NCBI RefSeq assembly: GCF_964199755.1 | Contig: NC_133899.1 | Coordinates: 23,911,446 to 23,975,445, forward strand | Length of the DNA stretch: 64,000 nucleotides | From: Larus michahellis | Taxonomy: Eukaryota > Chordata > Aves > Charadriiformes > Laridae | Direction of reading: 5' to 3' | Shown: piece by piece, positions 1 through 11,800 of the stretch | How the letters are laid out: each line of letters starts with the position of its first letter | Position numbering within the stretch: the stretch's first letter is position 1 | Program-made: the position numbers and the translations under genes | Notes under the pieces: generated by a model | What the model was told of the DNA's origin: nothing | The model's database searches: none | The model's input: only the letters and a program-made list of their open reading frames with translations

Positions 1-2920
1 AGCCAGTGTCCAACAGCTCAGCAGGTCTCTCCATTTAAGAGTCCCAGCTGATGATTTTTAATGAGCAGAGCCGGCAGGGCTGCTCAGCCCCCTCGGCAGG
101 GAGAGTCCAGCATGCGGAGGGACCACGCGATGCCAACGTCGGTGTTCCACTTAAAAAATTCCTATCACTGCCACCGAGCATGGGACTTAGCTCCTTGTCC
201 CGTCCTCCTGCCGGGATGCCTGCTTGGCCCCTCCCACAGTCAGGGTGGCAGCAACAGTCGTAGGGCTGGAGCCACAACGACCTAAGGATGCAAGAGGCGA
301 GGTCTGCAGGAACATGTAATGCCTTTTAATAGACTGGCTGGTACAGTTGGGGAGGAAAAAAAGAAACCCCACAACCACACAAGCCCTCCTTTGAGCTGGT
401 GCACCTTCGTGCTTGGCCATTTTTTCCAGCTGCATCACTTGGTCTAATTAAAGGCATTACCTCTCCCGGCAACCCTTGTCTCTTCCTCCAGCCAGTCCTT
501 CCCAGGACGAGGAATCTAGGTCATCCTGGTGCTCTCATTGTGATACTTGACAGCCTGCCGAAATGAAATAAAGATTTTGGCTTTAACAAGTGAAGCGGCT
601 AATGTCCTGCGCACAGGGCAAAGAAGGCTTGCTGTCCTTCAAGACCAAGAGCTTAAAGCCGTTACAGTAGTAACTCCATCAGTGGAGATGGGTGTTTGGA
701 TGCCTGGAGGACTCACAGGAACATCTCTGTCAACTAGCAGAGACTGCAGGAGCAAGGAAGCCATGGCAGCTCCAAAGCCAGGGCTGGTGGGACTGGATGT
801 GGGACTACTCTAGAAGATGCAAAAAAACCCCAGTTACACCTCTGGCCATCAGACAGGGGATGCCCAAGCAGGTAAGATCAGAAGCACATCCTGCACTCAA
901 TGCCAAAAGCCTACAGATCAGGTTTTGTGGATACAGCAGCCCCCATCTCCTCATCGGGTCCATACCCTGCCCTGGTCCCCCTCGGTGCTCAGCCACAGAC
1001 AATGGGCACAGGAGCACCACGGGTCCCACTACCACCACATTGGCCTCCTGCCTGACCTTCACCGGTGGCTCGGAGGAGGTCACCGTGTCCTGACGTCTCT
1101 GAGCAGCTGGGAGCGAAGCCGCCCAGCGAAGCCAGGCTGGAAGGAAGGAAGGAAGTTATAGCAGGCTTTTAAATAGCGCTATGTAATACCTGAAACTTCT
1201 ATTTCTGTGCACGGATAATATGGTTTCCATATTCTTCTCCATGCACAGCAGGCCAAGCCATTTGCGCTCAAACTGAATTAGCAGCAACTCACGTTCTTCA
1301 CCAGTTAAACCATTAAAGCTCTGAGGCTACTCATAGCCACCATGTAGGATAACCACAAGCTGTATGCTTCACCTAATGAAGAAATGCATGGATTTCCTTC
1401 CATGTTTGCTTCTCACTTCTATTATACCTTTATAATCAAGCAATATCTTTAAATGCGCTAGGGATTACAGGTGGTCCCGCAGCCCCTGTACTACATGTAG
1501 TCACCACGTCTCCAGTGTGCTCCACGACACCAGTGTAGCTTTCTGCAAGGTGTTTCTCCTCTGAGGTGGGCGATGTGGTTATATCCACCCCTCCGTGTGG
1601 TTGTATCCCCCCACCCATGCTTTAGCAGGTATCCAAAGAGCCACAGAAGCAGGAGGCTCCTCAGGGTCTTTTGAGGGTCATATGTGGCTGTACACAGCAG
1701 AGCCACATCAGGTTTGCAGTCCTAAGGAGCAGGGCTCGGTTGTCATTATCAAAATTTACCTTCACACTTGGAAAAATATCAGCTAGAACGCCTTCAAAAT
1801 AAATATGCTTGCTTCTCCATGGCAATTAACTAGTTAAAAGGAGATATTTTTATTCCTTGAGTTTTTCCCATCTCCTCTGCCACACATTAGACCTCTCATT
1901 TGGAGTCAACCAGGCAAGAAACAACCTGGACACCTTTGTAGAGAGGGGTTTTCCTCCACACCTGGTCCACACACTCCAAGGCTCCAATTCAGTTAATCTC
2001 AGTTATTGCTGATGATATTATCAAGGATGGTGCCCAACCACCAAGGAACGCAGCGGGGCTGCCGCCTTCTTCTTACAGCCACGAACTAAGGGGAACGTTC
2101 AAGTTTTCCCACCTTCCCAACAGGGCTGGGACAAGCAACAGGTCCTGCACGGACAAAACAACTCACTTTTCACAAGGACCCACCACTTAATTCAACTTGG
2201 ACACTTGCTCTGGCACATTAGACCAACACGTTGCGTTCAGACCGGTGTTGCCTAAGTCATGGTGACAAGCATCACCAGACGGACGATTTCATCCATGCTT
2301 CATTGAAGGTGACCACCCCACATCTTATAGCCAGCTCCTACATCCCATTTAGGCTGTACAACCCCATCACCCCACAGTCCCTCACACACAACCATCGCCA
2401 TGTCCCCAGCATCAACAAGGATGCTGGTGGGGCACCTACAGGCAGGAAAGCACCATTTTCAAGTCAGCAAACACCAGGAAAACGTACCAGGAACCACCTC
2501 AGCCCCAGCCTGGAAGGGAATTGAGCCCAAATTATGCAAACAATGGGATTCAAACAGTAAGGAGTAACACAAGGTTAGATGATGACGCTGCTTTTCAGAG
2601 GAATTTGGTGCAATTCCATTGCCAGGCAAGCGACAAATGCCAGGCTGCAAAACGGGCGCCAAATAGGAGCGATTTAAGAAATACAGGTGGTTTTACGCAG
2701 AAGGCGGCGTTAACACAGGAGACTAAAAGCCATTTCCTAACAGTTCTTGGCTGCAACCCTCAGCTACCCTTCACCCAACGCAATGCCCAGCTTGGGAAAG
2801 ATCACGTCCGGCTCCACAGGATGCACACGAGTACATCCATCCCACGGGAAAGCTGTACGGAGCAGTGTTTGGTGAGAAAGAGGAACCCAATGGATCCGTG
2901 TTTTGCTGTTTGGAGTTACA

Positions 2921-3190
2921 AATCACAGAATCATAGAATCGCCCAGGTTGGAAGGGACCTTTCAGATCATGGAGTTCGACCATCAACCCAACACTGCCAA
3001 ACCCACCACTAACCCATGTCCCTCAGCACCGCGTCTGCCCGGCTTTTAAATGCCTCCAGGGATGGCGACTCCACCACTGTCCTGAGCAGCCTTTTCCAGT
3101 GCTCGATAACCATTTTGGTGTAGAAATTTTTCTTAATATCCAATCTAACACCCTGGAGGAGCAGCTCATTTTGGGAAGAGACACCAGGGA
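2921..3190 (-). repeat. CR1 LINE fragment, 3' end, antisense
   Basis: On the plus strand the segment begins with two copies of the octamer-type CR1 terminus (CACAGAAT, CATAGAAT). It continues with the familiar reverse-complement CR1 3' UTR wording, including GGTTGGAAGGGACCT and CTCCAGGGATGGCGACTCCA. The element therefore runs on the minus strand and is 5'-truncated, as most avian CR1 copies are. The right boundary is approximate. It lies inside the SAMD4A intron. Confidence 0.88.
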
Positions 3191-4735
3191 GAGCGCCGGC
3201 AGCTCCACGAATACGCTAAGGGGCAGGCAGGAGGCTGGACATCAAGTTACGCTCGCAGGAGAAATCCCCGTGCTGAGCAAGGTCAACGGGATTACAGGGG
3301 CAAGTGGGAAGCGGCTCGCACGAGTCGAGATGGGAAGGGTCCAAACCCTGGTTTCCACCTTGCCCAACAGCGAGCAAATGCCACCACGCCAACTTTGTAC
3401 CTGGGAAGACTTTGAAACCCTGTTTTCCTTCCTAATTCGCCTTTTCTGCAGTCAGGAGGTAAATCACCCCTGCCTCTAATTACCTGCCCAACCTAGGGAT
3501 CACCACCAAAAAACCCACAATTTGAAGGAAAAATTGCGACACTCATAAAAAAAGTAAAATTAAAAATACATTGCTCGCGCCGACTCGCAGTGGGAATTGC
3601 GGCAAGCCTGTGCTCGGGCACGGGAGGCTGCACATTTATATCCCGGAGCAGCTGATTTTAGAGAGCGTGTTCCCTCCCTGTCTGTCCCCCACCCCGGGGG
3701 CCTCCCCACCCAAATGGATGAGGTTCGGCCCTTCAGCTGTTTATAAAACCAGCGCTATCGCGCCCAGACGCTCTCGCGGCATTCCTCCCTCTCATTCCTG
3801 CCAGCTATATAAGGGAACGGCCAGTTATTCCAGCCCTGATCCCTTCACGCCGGAGCAGCCCCCGGCTTGGTTTTTTTCTGCAGAAGGACTTCAAATCCAT
3901 CCTGGGTGGAAGACGACCGTTGCGCTGGACCTTGTCATCAAATGGCAGCGCAGGCAGCTGCCCAAAATCCTTGCCGGCTCGGTGCTCTAATAGGGAACAG
4001 CTGGAGAAGAAGGACCCTGCATTCCTCCCCGCCCCGGCCAACACTGGGGGCTCTGTTCGGGATCCAGCCCGCGAGATTTCCACCCATCCCGAAAACGCTC
4101 CCCAGCTCCGCTTCCACACGCACAGCCCAAAAAAAGCAATGGGCTCCCAGGCACCTCCCTGGGATTTTAAACAAAAAAACAAAAAGGGATGCTTTGCAAC
4201 AAGGAGGGGGGTTGCTTTGCCTTCCTTTTTTTTTTTTTGGTTGGTTTTCTTTTTTTCTTTTTTTTGGTGCTGTTGTTCATTTTCTTGGAGAGGTCGGGGC
4301 AACAAGAACTACGCAACTTAAAAGACGGATTTCGCCCTCCCTGCTCGCGCTCCGTATTCCAGAAACTCTGCTTCAAGCGACGCGCACCCCTGCGTGTATC
4401 TGCACTTAGAAACACGCGCGTCCGGAACCCGTACCCATAAATACACGAACACGCAGCACAACGCGCAAATGCCGTTTTCATCCCGCTCTAACTCCGTTTA
4501 CTTCTGAGGAGTCCAGGCAACTTGTAATTCCGCATAAATAAAACCAAAACGGACTTTTCATCGCCACACACGTTTTCCGTAACGCATCCCGTACGTTCAA
4601 GTAACCTAAACCAGCCCACTCGTATTTTCTTTAGAGCTCCGCTGAAACACAAGGGGGTATTCAGAGCCATCGGGTTGGGGGGGGGGAATGCGTCCAAACA
4701 GGATCTGAACGATGAAATAGGAATTGCCACATTTA

Positions 4736-4762
4736 AGAAAATAAAATAAAATAAAATAAATT
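4736..4762. repeat. (TAAAA)n-type microsatellite
   Basis: Short A-rich array of AAAATAAAAT units. Similar tracts occur at about 5057-5091 and 5270-5298. They are flanked by long A, T, C and G homopolymers, making 4200-5340 a low-complexity stretch just inside the SAMD4A intron. Confidence 0.8.
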
Positions 4763-5343
4763 AATAGGATAACCCAGCTGTTCAGACCTTCAGAAAACAA
4801 CAGTTTGTCTAAGGTAGCGATGGGCTGCTTCGGCATGTTGCAGAACGCAAAGCAAGCCACGTTGCCCAAAAGAAGCCTAGAAAATCCAGACTCTACGTGA
4901 CCTGACTTACTTATTTCACAGGAAACTGCATGGAAGGAGGAAGGTGGGGGGGGGGGGGGAGGAGGAGAGAGGGGGGAGGAGGGAAAAAAAAACCCCACCA
5001 ATCATTCATGCTACCGTAGTTACACCACGCCATAGACTGGAGTAGTTCGCTGTGAAAAAAAATAATAAAATAAAATAATAAAAAAAAAAAAAATCAAACT
5101 GAAATAAGCCATCACCCGTTGACGAAACGTTAAGAGGAGAAAGCTGTTAATGTAATCAAGCTGGGGAGCCCTCGACCTCCCTTTTTTTCTGCTATTTTTT
5201 GCCCCCCCCCCCTTTTTTTTTTTTTTTCATTTTGCCTGCATTAGAGCATCACTCAAGTAGGGTTGCAGCAAAAAAATAAAATAAAATAAAATAAAAAAAA
5301 TATGAAAAACAAGTTTTTAAAAAAAAAAAAAAAGACGACTCAC

Positions 5344-5539
5344 CAGGGTTGTTGGCTTCCCCTTCGAGGATGTGGAGCTCGGTGCAGTCTGCCAGGGAAT
5401 GCTCCAGGCAGAGCTGGAGGAAGCGAGCCTGGGTCCGGCTGAGGCGTTTGAGCAGGGAGAGCAGCGCAACAGTCTGCTCGCACTCGTTCCAGCCCTTGAA
5501 CCACCCGGCCAAGACGCCGACCTGGTCTCGAAACATCAT
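5344..5539 (-). CDS. SAMD4A: SAMD4A (Smaug1), first coding exon, partial gene
   Basis: This exon encodes the N-terminus of Smaug homologue 1, a SAM-domain RNA-binding protein that binds stem-loop Smaug recognition elements in mRNAs, represses translation and recruits deadenylation. The start is the first of two adjacent ATGs (complement of 5539-5537). The protein begins [20 protein letters not shown] and runs 65 codons plus one base, to ...EANNPG, closely matching the vertebrate SAMD4A N-terminus (the conserved Smaug N-terminal region ahead of the SAM domain). It ends at a consensus donor, CCTG|GTGAGT, with GT at 5343-5342. The SAM domain and C-terminus are encoded outside the window to the left. 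A strong splice acceptor lies 30 nt upstream of the ATG, so this is probably exon 2 of the transcript. Confidence in identity is high because of near-identity over the whole exon and the neighbouring genes. Confidence 0.95.
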
Positions 5540-5569
5540 GGTCGAAGCCGGCGGCCGGAGGAGACACCT
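5540..5569 (-). other. SAMD4A: SAMD4A 5' UTR portion of first coding exon, with splice acceptor
   Basis: On the minus strand a pyrimidine-rich tract, TTATTTTCTCCCCCTCGCAG, ends at 5570 and is followed by AGGTGTCTCC, with the ATG 30 nt further on. This is a strong 3' splice site, which implies a non-coding first exon upstream. Two good donors could pair with it: CAG|GTGAGGA, ending an exon at 6018, and CTCAG|GTCAGTG, ending one at 6812. RNA is needed to choose between them. Confidence 0.65.
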
Positions 5570-5687
5570 CTGCGAGGGGGAGAAAATAAATAACCAGGAA
5601 AGCCCCCCCTTTGCCCCGACTCCACTTCCTCCCCTATGCGGTGGGGCAGGGTTAAAAAAAAAACAGCGATAAAAATTAAAATTCCTC

Positions 5688-5720
<33 letters not shown>

Positions 5721-6224
5721 CAACCAAATCTCCCTTGGCAATAAAAAGGGTGGGTTTTGGTTTCGGACGCAGCTTTCGGCCTGGGTTGGGTTCTGCTCCC
5801 TCTCTTCTGGCTTTCGGTGCGGTGCTGGGTTCTCTTACAGCCACACACAGGGGGGAGGGAGAGATGGATGGAAGGGGTGGGGTGGGGGGCAAAAAAATAA
5901 AAAAAAATTTAAAAATTCTCCCCCCAAAAAAATAAAAGGAAAACCCCAGCGTCAGGGCTGCCCCCCAGCGAGGCGGCGGCGTGGGGGGGGGGGGGGCGGC
6001 GGGGGCGGCCTCCTCACCTGGAAGAGAGAGGGGGATGTCAGGGGGGGGGCGAGGGGAGGTGGAGGAGGAGGAGGAAGGTTCGCCCTCGGCCCTGGCACCG
6101 CAGTCCCGCTGCCTTCCTCCTCCTCGGACGAGCAGCTTTCCGACCCCCCCCCCCAGCGCTGGGAAAAGCCCCCCCCCCACCCCCGCCCGGGTTGGGGAGG
6201 TGGGCGAAGTACCCCCCCGCTCCC

Positions 6225-6700
6225 AACACTGCACCCAGCAACCCCCTAGGGTGCCCCCGGCTGCAGCACGGAGGGGGGGGAACGGGACACAGGCACCCCG
6301 CCGAATGCATCCAGCACCCCAATAGTGGGGGGAGGGAACTCCCCTCCCACGGCACCATAGGCGGGGGGAACCCCTCTTGATCCATCCAGCACCCCCATGG
6401 CGGGGGGAGGAATAAGGCTCCTCCCCCCTCGCAGTGCAGACAGCACCCCGGGACAAGCAACCCCCCCGAATGCATCCAGCACCCCGGGATAAGCACACGC
6501 CCCACCCCCAAATGCATCCAGCACTTCCATTTAGGGGGGGGTACAAGCAAGCCCCCAATGCACCCAGCACCCCCCCACATGCATACAGAACCGCACGGGG
6601 GGGGTAATAAGCAACACCCACCATGCACCCAGCACCCCCAATTATGGGGGGGGGGACGACAAGCAACCCTCCCACAATGCATCCAGCACCCGAGGGGTGT
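6225..6700. repeat. Degenerate GC-rich minisatellite in SAMD4A 5' region
   Basis: About ten imperfect copies of the core TGCATCCAGCACCCC (plus strand), at roughly 6231, 6307, 6381, 6434, 6472, 6514, 6559, 6584, 6624 and 6679. The copies are spaced 25-76 nt and separated by runs of C or G. The array lies between the two candidate first-exon donors, so it is intronic if the 6812 donor is used and partly 5' UTR if the 6018 donor is used. It produces several long spurious frames on both strands. Confidence 0.8.
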
Positions 6701-6839
6701 CCCCGCTGCAGCAAAGCTAAAGGGATGGTGGGGGGGAGGAACTCCCTTCCCCCTTCCCCCTTCCACCCCCCCGGGAATAAAAGTTCCCCCCCTGCGCAGT
6801 AACGCACTGACCTGAGTCCTACCGGCCCCGGGGAGCGGT

Positions 6840-7040
6840 GGGGGCCCGGCGCGGCGCTGGGGGGGGCCGTGCCATGGCGGGGAGGGGGGGGGGGGGGACG
6901 GGGGGGCGAGCGGCGGCGGCAGCAGCTGCTCCGCGGCGCGAGACTGAGCCCGGCGGCGCGCCGAGCCCCCGCTCCCCACATGCCGTCATTTGCATAGCGG
7001 TGACGTCATGGGGGGCGGGGAGGGGCGGGGCGCGCGGGGA
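6840..7040 (-). promoter_or_regulatory. SAMD4A: Probable SAMD4A CpG-island promoter with CRE, octamer and GC boxes
   Basis: This is a CpG-dense, TATA-less segment upstream of SAMD4A. It contains a perfect palindromic cAMP-response element TGACGTCA at 7001-7008, a perfect octamer ATTTGCAT at 6988-6995, and GC boxes (GGGGCGGGG-type) at about 7011-7035. A second CRE-like half, CCGTCATT, lies at 6983-6990. The start of transcription is inferred to lie just to the left of these sites, on the minus strand. Dense CpG continues leftwards to about 5960. Confidence 0.65.
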
Positions 7041-7505
7041 AAAGGAAGCGGGGGGGGCACAACCACCATCCACACACACACGCCTCCCTCCGCTTTTTTC
7101 CCCCTCCCCGGTGTCAAACGGGTGCGAACCGGTGGGATTCCCGTGCAACATCCCAATTCAACGCCCCCCCACACCCCGCCCCGGGAATTCGGGGGATTCC
7201 TCCAGTGCGGGGGAGGGAAAAGAAGAGCCAGGACCCCCCCCTTCCCGGCCCACCCCCTGGCTGCGGGTTTCCCGCTGGAGGAAACCACCATCTAGTGGCC
7301 TGCGGGGTAATGGCAGGGGTGGGTGGGTTTTTTTTGGCGGGGGGGGGCGGGAATCCTACTTTCGGCTCCGCTAAACGTCGCATCGGCAAGAAAAGGCATT
7401 TTTGTAAAAAATTATTATAATTTATTTTTAGCCGTTTTACTTGTCGGCCCGGGCCGGCAGGTGTTATGTCCCCAACATTCCAGGTAGAGCCAGGAAGGGA
7501 AAGGC

Positions 7506-7525
7506 GGGGGGGGGGGGGGGGGGGG
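7506..7525. repeat. 20-bp poly-G tract
   Basis: Uninterrupted run of 20 G on the plus strand, about 0.5 kb upstream of the SAMD4A promoter motifs. Such tracts are length-unstable and prone to assembly error. Confidence 0.9.
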
Positions 7526-7999
7526 AACCCCAAGCATAAGCTTTTGGAAGGCAATGGCAAATATTGAGCCGAATCCATCACTTTACACAGCAAAAATAAA
7601 GGTGTAAAGTGTGTTTCGCCAAAGGATGTGAAATGCCTGATCCGTGCACAGCTCGTGCTCCAGGGGACAAGTGCCACCAGTGCCTTTGCAGCAATTTCTC
7701 GTCCCAGTGGCTTTGGGGACAGGGAGGCTCTGAGGTGAGGAAGGGCCACGCTGGGTGGGGGGAAATGGGGAGGGAGGGAGGGAGACACGCTGGGATCCAG
7801 GCAATCCAGGGGCCAAAGTCCCCTGCCAGTGGATCCACTCCCCCAAAAAGCGGCTGCGTGCTCTGGTGGGTGCTGGAGAAAGAAAAGCTCCAGGTTTGTG
7901 CACCGTTCGGTTAAAAAGCAAAGCATGTGGCTGAATCTGTCCCTTTGTGAGGGGGAAAAAAAAGTAGCGGGGAGATAAAAGGCTGCCTCAATCCCATGA

Positions 8000-8800
8000 G
8001 AACGCCTGGTCCCATGTGCAGGAGCATCAATCCCGCAGCAGGACCATGAGATGAGGATCACGGAGGAGAGGAACCTAAAGAAGTTCAACAAGGGCTAGTG
8101 TAGGGTCCTGCACCTTGGGAGGAATAACCCCATGTACCAGTACAGGTTGGGTGTTGACTTGCTGGAAAGCAGTTCTGCAGAGAGGGGCCCGGGGGTCCTG
8201 GTGGACACCGGTTGCCCACGAGCCAGCCCTTGTGGCCAAGAAGGCCAATGGTCTCCTGGGGCACATTGAAAACAGCATGGCCAGGAGGTAGAGAGGGCTC
8301 ATCCTCCCCCTCTGCTCTGTCCTGGTGGGGCCACATCTGCAGTGCTGGGGACAGTGCTGGGCTCCCCACGTCAAGGAACTGCTGGAGAGAGTCCAGCGGA
8401 GGCTACAAAGATGGTCAGGGACTGGAGCATTTCTCTGCTGAGGACAGGCTGAGAGCCCTGGGGCTGTTCAGCCTGGAGAAGAGCAGACAGAGGGGATCTC
8501 ATCAATGCTCAGCAATATCTACAGGGTGGGGGGCAAGAGGATGGGGCAGGACTCTTCTCAGTGGTGCCCAATGACAGGACAAGGGGCAATGGGCACAGAC
8601 TGGAACATGGGAAATTCCATCTCAACATGAGGAAAAACTGTCCTTTGAGGGTGGCAGAGTCCTGGAAGAGGCTGCCCAGAGAGGCTGTGGAGTCTCCTAC
8701 TCTGGAGATATTCCAAACTTGCCTGGATGCATTCCTGTCCAACCTGCCCTCCAGAGGTCCCTTCCAACCCCTGCCAGTCTGGGATTCCACAATCACCAAG
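8000..8800 (+). repeat. CR1 LINE fragment, 3' part, sense
   Basis: Reads as the terminal part of a CR1 element on the plus strand. Typical wording includes ATGAGGATCACGGAGGAGAG, CTGGGCTCCCCACGTCAAGG, CTGTTCAGCCTGGAGAAGAG and GAGGTCCCTTCCAACCCCTG, and it ends near GGGATTCCACAATCACC. Frames through it are broken, so it is a dead, 5'-truncated copy. The left boundary is approximate. Confidence 0.9.
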
Positions 8801-11800
8801 TGGCTTCCAGCAGCTCCTATCCTATGGTCTATCTCACCCCGCTTACGAGTTTGCATGGAACACCCTTCAGCATTCAGTATGTCTGGTGACTAATTAAACA
8901 AACAGGAGCGGAGTTCCCTGCCAACACACCCCATCTGTCTCATCCTCCAGCTCCATCCTCACAAACGGTCAATCAAAGACTCCCTTTTCCCTCATCTTGG
9001 TGCCGATGGTCCTCCCACCGTCCGGGCGTGCTGAGGGACAGCCGGCGGAGCTGCGAGGATATACCATCTGCCACCCCGGTGTGCATGTCTTGCACGGGAA
9101 GACGGAGCGAGGCTCGTTAAACCATCAGCTCCGGGCAGAACACCGTGCGATTGCACGTTGCTAATTTAAGGGTTGCCAAGCTTTGCCGATAACGCCTCTC
9201 CGGTTTTGCATTTTGCACATCTAAAGCAGTAACAGCAGCGATCAGAAGAATATTTAGGGCTGAAACATCCAACGCAGCCCTCTGTGAGGCTGGGCAGATC
9301 GGTGGGAGATGGCATCCCCCCAACATGCAGCAAGGGACAAAGGAGCAAGAGTAAAAGGACTGAAGCAGCAGAGTCTGTCCCGTGCTCCAGGAAACATCAA
9401 GAGAGTGCCTGATAATAAAATCAAAAATAATCACCCATCACTCAGGAGATTACAAGCACCTACTCCCCATAGTGTCCCCAGGAAGCAGACGTGGAGGAGG
9501 GAGATCCTGACCTAACGGCATACGCTGTGATGTTTGGAGGTTTCTATGGCAATTAAAAAAATATATCTGTGACCCGTGGAAGAAACGCCCTGCTGCATCA
9601 CTAGATGCATTGCAGGGCGGGTGCCCATGCGGATCAGTGCAATAGAAGGATCCCCAAGCTGGCTGGAAGCAAATCTCCTTTTCAGGGGCTGATCAGATGG
9701 GATGGGGGGACTTGTTAACACTCACCTCTGTGGTCAACTCTCTCCCCTGTGGATGGAGCCCTGGGAGCAGAGACACCCCAGCCAGCACAAACACAAGGCA
9801 GAGCGAGTAGAGGAACAGGATAATTCTATTTTATATGGCAATTCCTGGGGGACCTTGGGATCTTTGCGGATCCAGCTGGAGCATTTCTGCAGGGCTGCAA
9901 GTCCCGGGGCAGAGCACGGAGGCCATTCACGGGGCTTTGCCTTGTCCCTGTGGTCGTTATTTGGCCGGGGCAGAGCTGACGGCGTGGTCTGGCCGACCTC
10001 CGCTGCCAGCACACCCGGGCGGCTAGGCACAGCAACACTTAGGCACAATCTACATTTCTGTTTACCTTTTCAGAAAGAAAACAAGAGGCCTGCAGTAATA
10101 TTCACCAAGCAGGTGGTCTAAGCAAATTAGCCAATCTTGACGGTTCATGAGTTCAAAGAAAGCAGTTGCTCATCTCGGTGAAAGCTCTCCGATAGCATAT
10201 TTAGCCGAAGGAAGGATGAGTATATCCACCAGCACACAATGGCCCAGATTTCCTATCTCATTAAACCCAAGTATTAGTGAAAATATCATGGCAGGCTGAG
10301 ATAATTAAACACCACTTCTCTTCCATTTGTTCCTAAACAAAGTGTGGGAATTGGCCATGGGGATGCTAGCATTTTCCTTACCTTGGGTGGTGAAGTGGAG
10401 CTGTGCAATTCATACAAATAAGCCCTGCCAAAAATAAACCACAACAATAAAACCTACATGGGTCTGCATAACCAAACTGGATGGGGCAGCCATTAAAAAA
10501 AAAAAAAAAAAAAATCTGTATTTATACTCATGCTCCTGTGCCCAGCCTAGGGTTTGGGGACAACCTCGGATCTGAATTCACCCTGAAAGGAGCAGAGACC
10601 TCCCAAGGTCTGTCCTACAGGTGTCTATCTGAGGCTAGGGGAGGAGGACATCGACCTACCCAGGAAATACTGTGTAGCATGGGAAGCGCGGCTCACGTTA
10701 CATTTGTTTAGCCACGGGCAAGGAGTTGCTTTGAGAAGACTGTTCCCTCTCTGAAAACACTGTCCTGTTGTGGGCTGAGGGCACCGGCATCTGCCTCCCT
10801 AGCCACGTCAGCTCTGCCCAGTGCCGCGGATGAGTTGGCTCACAGGCACCCCAGGGACTCAGAGGCAACAAAATAAATCAGCTTAACTAACAAACCTCAG
10901 AAAAGCCCCCCTTGCAAATACATCACAGGCTGCTTGTCTGCCCAGTGACGCACAGAGTCGGCGACAAAGAGGAGCTGAGGAAGAAGGGGATGCGAAGGAT
11001 TCATTTAACCAGGCAGGCAGTAAGTTTCAAATAGCCTCTTGAATATAAATGCAAGCGTTTGCGTTGCTAAATCTTATCGTCCCATCAACAGCAAGTGATT
11101 ATTTGCAGAATTTCTGCAAAACTGAGACCTCCGCGTGTGTGGAGGGCAAAGCCTGACTCAAGCCCCGCAGGGCAGCCTGCTACTGGGCATGCTGGTTTGT
11201 GCGGCACACGAGAGATGTCCCATCCCACCCCCAGCTGTCGGCACAAGCACAGAGCACAGCTCCTCAGATGGGTCTGCAGCAAGATGCCTGAGGGGCTCTG
11301 GGCCCCTCTTCAAGCATGCTAACACCCCGTAAATGCCTGCTGGCGGGATGGCTCCCTGGATGGCTATATCCCATAGCCTCACGTCATGTTTACCTACAAC
11401 ACTCAGACTTCTCCAACCATTTCCAGCCAGCAATGAAAGCAGCTTGTTGTAGGACTTGGAGCTGACTGAGGCTGTGTTGCAAGCAGATGGCCCTGATGAA
11501 ACAAGACACTGATCCCCAAGGAGGCACCATTCAACAGAGCTGCTCGGCTCCCCGGCTCCAGCAGCTCCACGGCAGGCTTGGAGATGTGCATTAGCACGCA
11601 CCATCGAGGAAATTGCTTCCCTAACTACCCCTTTCAAGCAATTCTCTTTGGAAGCCTGGTTCCAACTCAAGACACGTGTCAGCAGCACTGATACGAAAAC
11701 AGATTTCCTACTTAATTATTAATAACAAAGCGCGCCCAATGCTGACAAAATTATGGCAATTTAAGGAGAATTTCCTTAAAGGACAGTGGAAGAGTTGCCA

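Larger units (their letters stand above)
1..5343 (-). other. SAMD4A: SAMD4A intron after first coding exon (5' part)
   Basis: This stretch lies downstream, on the minus strand, of the donor site that ends the SAMD4A first coding exon, so it is read as the beginning of that intron. I see no exon-like reading frame with homology in it. It contains a CR1 fragment, several A-rich pentanucleotide tracts and long homopolymer runs (A, T, G and C) between about 4200 and 5340. The next SAMD4A exon must lie beyond the left edge; this intron is long in other vertebrates. Confidence 0.7.

Noticed and set aside
5536-6981. Minus-strand open frames of 481 and 313 codons across the SAMD4A leader
   Set aside because: They are low-complexity translations of the GC-rich minisatellite and homopolymers, with no family resemblance. 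They overlap the splice acceptor and promoter of SAMD4A.
8085-8856. Several overlapping 70-120 codon frames on both strands
   Set aside because: They fall inside a decayed CR1 element. None preserves a continuous CR1 protein frame, so it is annotated only as a repeat.
9702-10121. Plus-strand 139-codon frame in the SAMD4A-CGRRF1 interval
   Set aside because: No homology, no splice-site or promoter context, and an equally long antisense frame. Best explained as chance.
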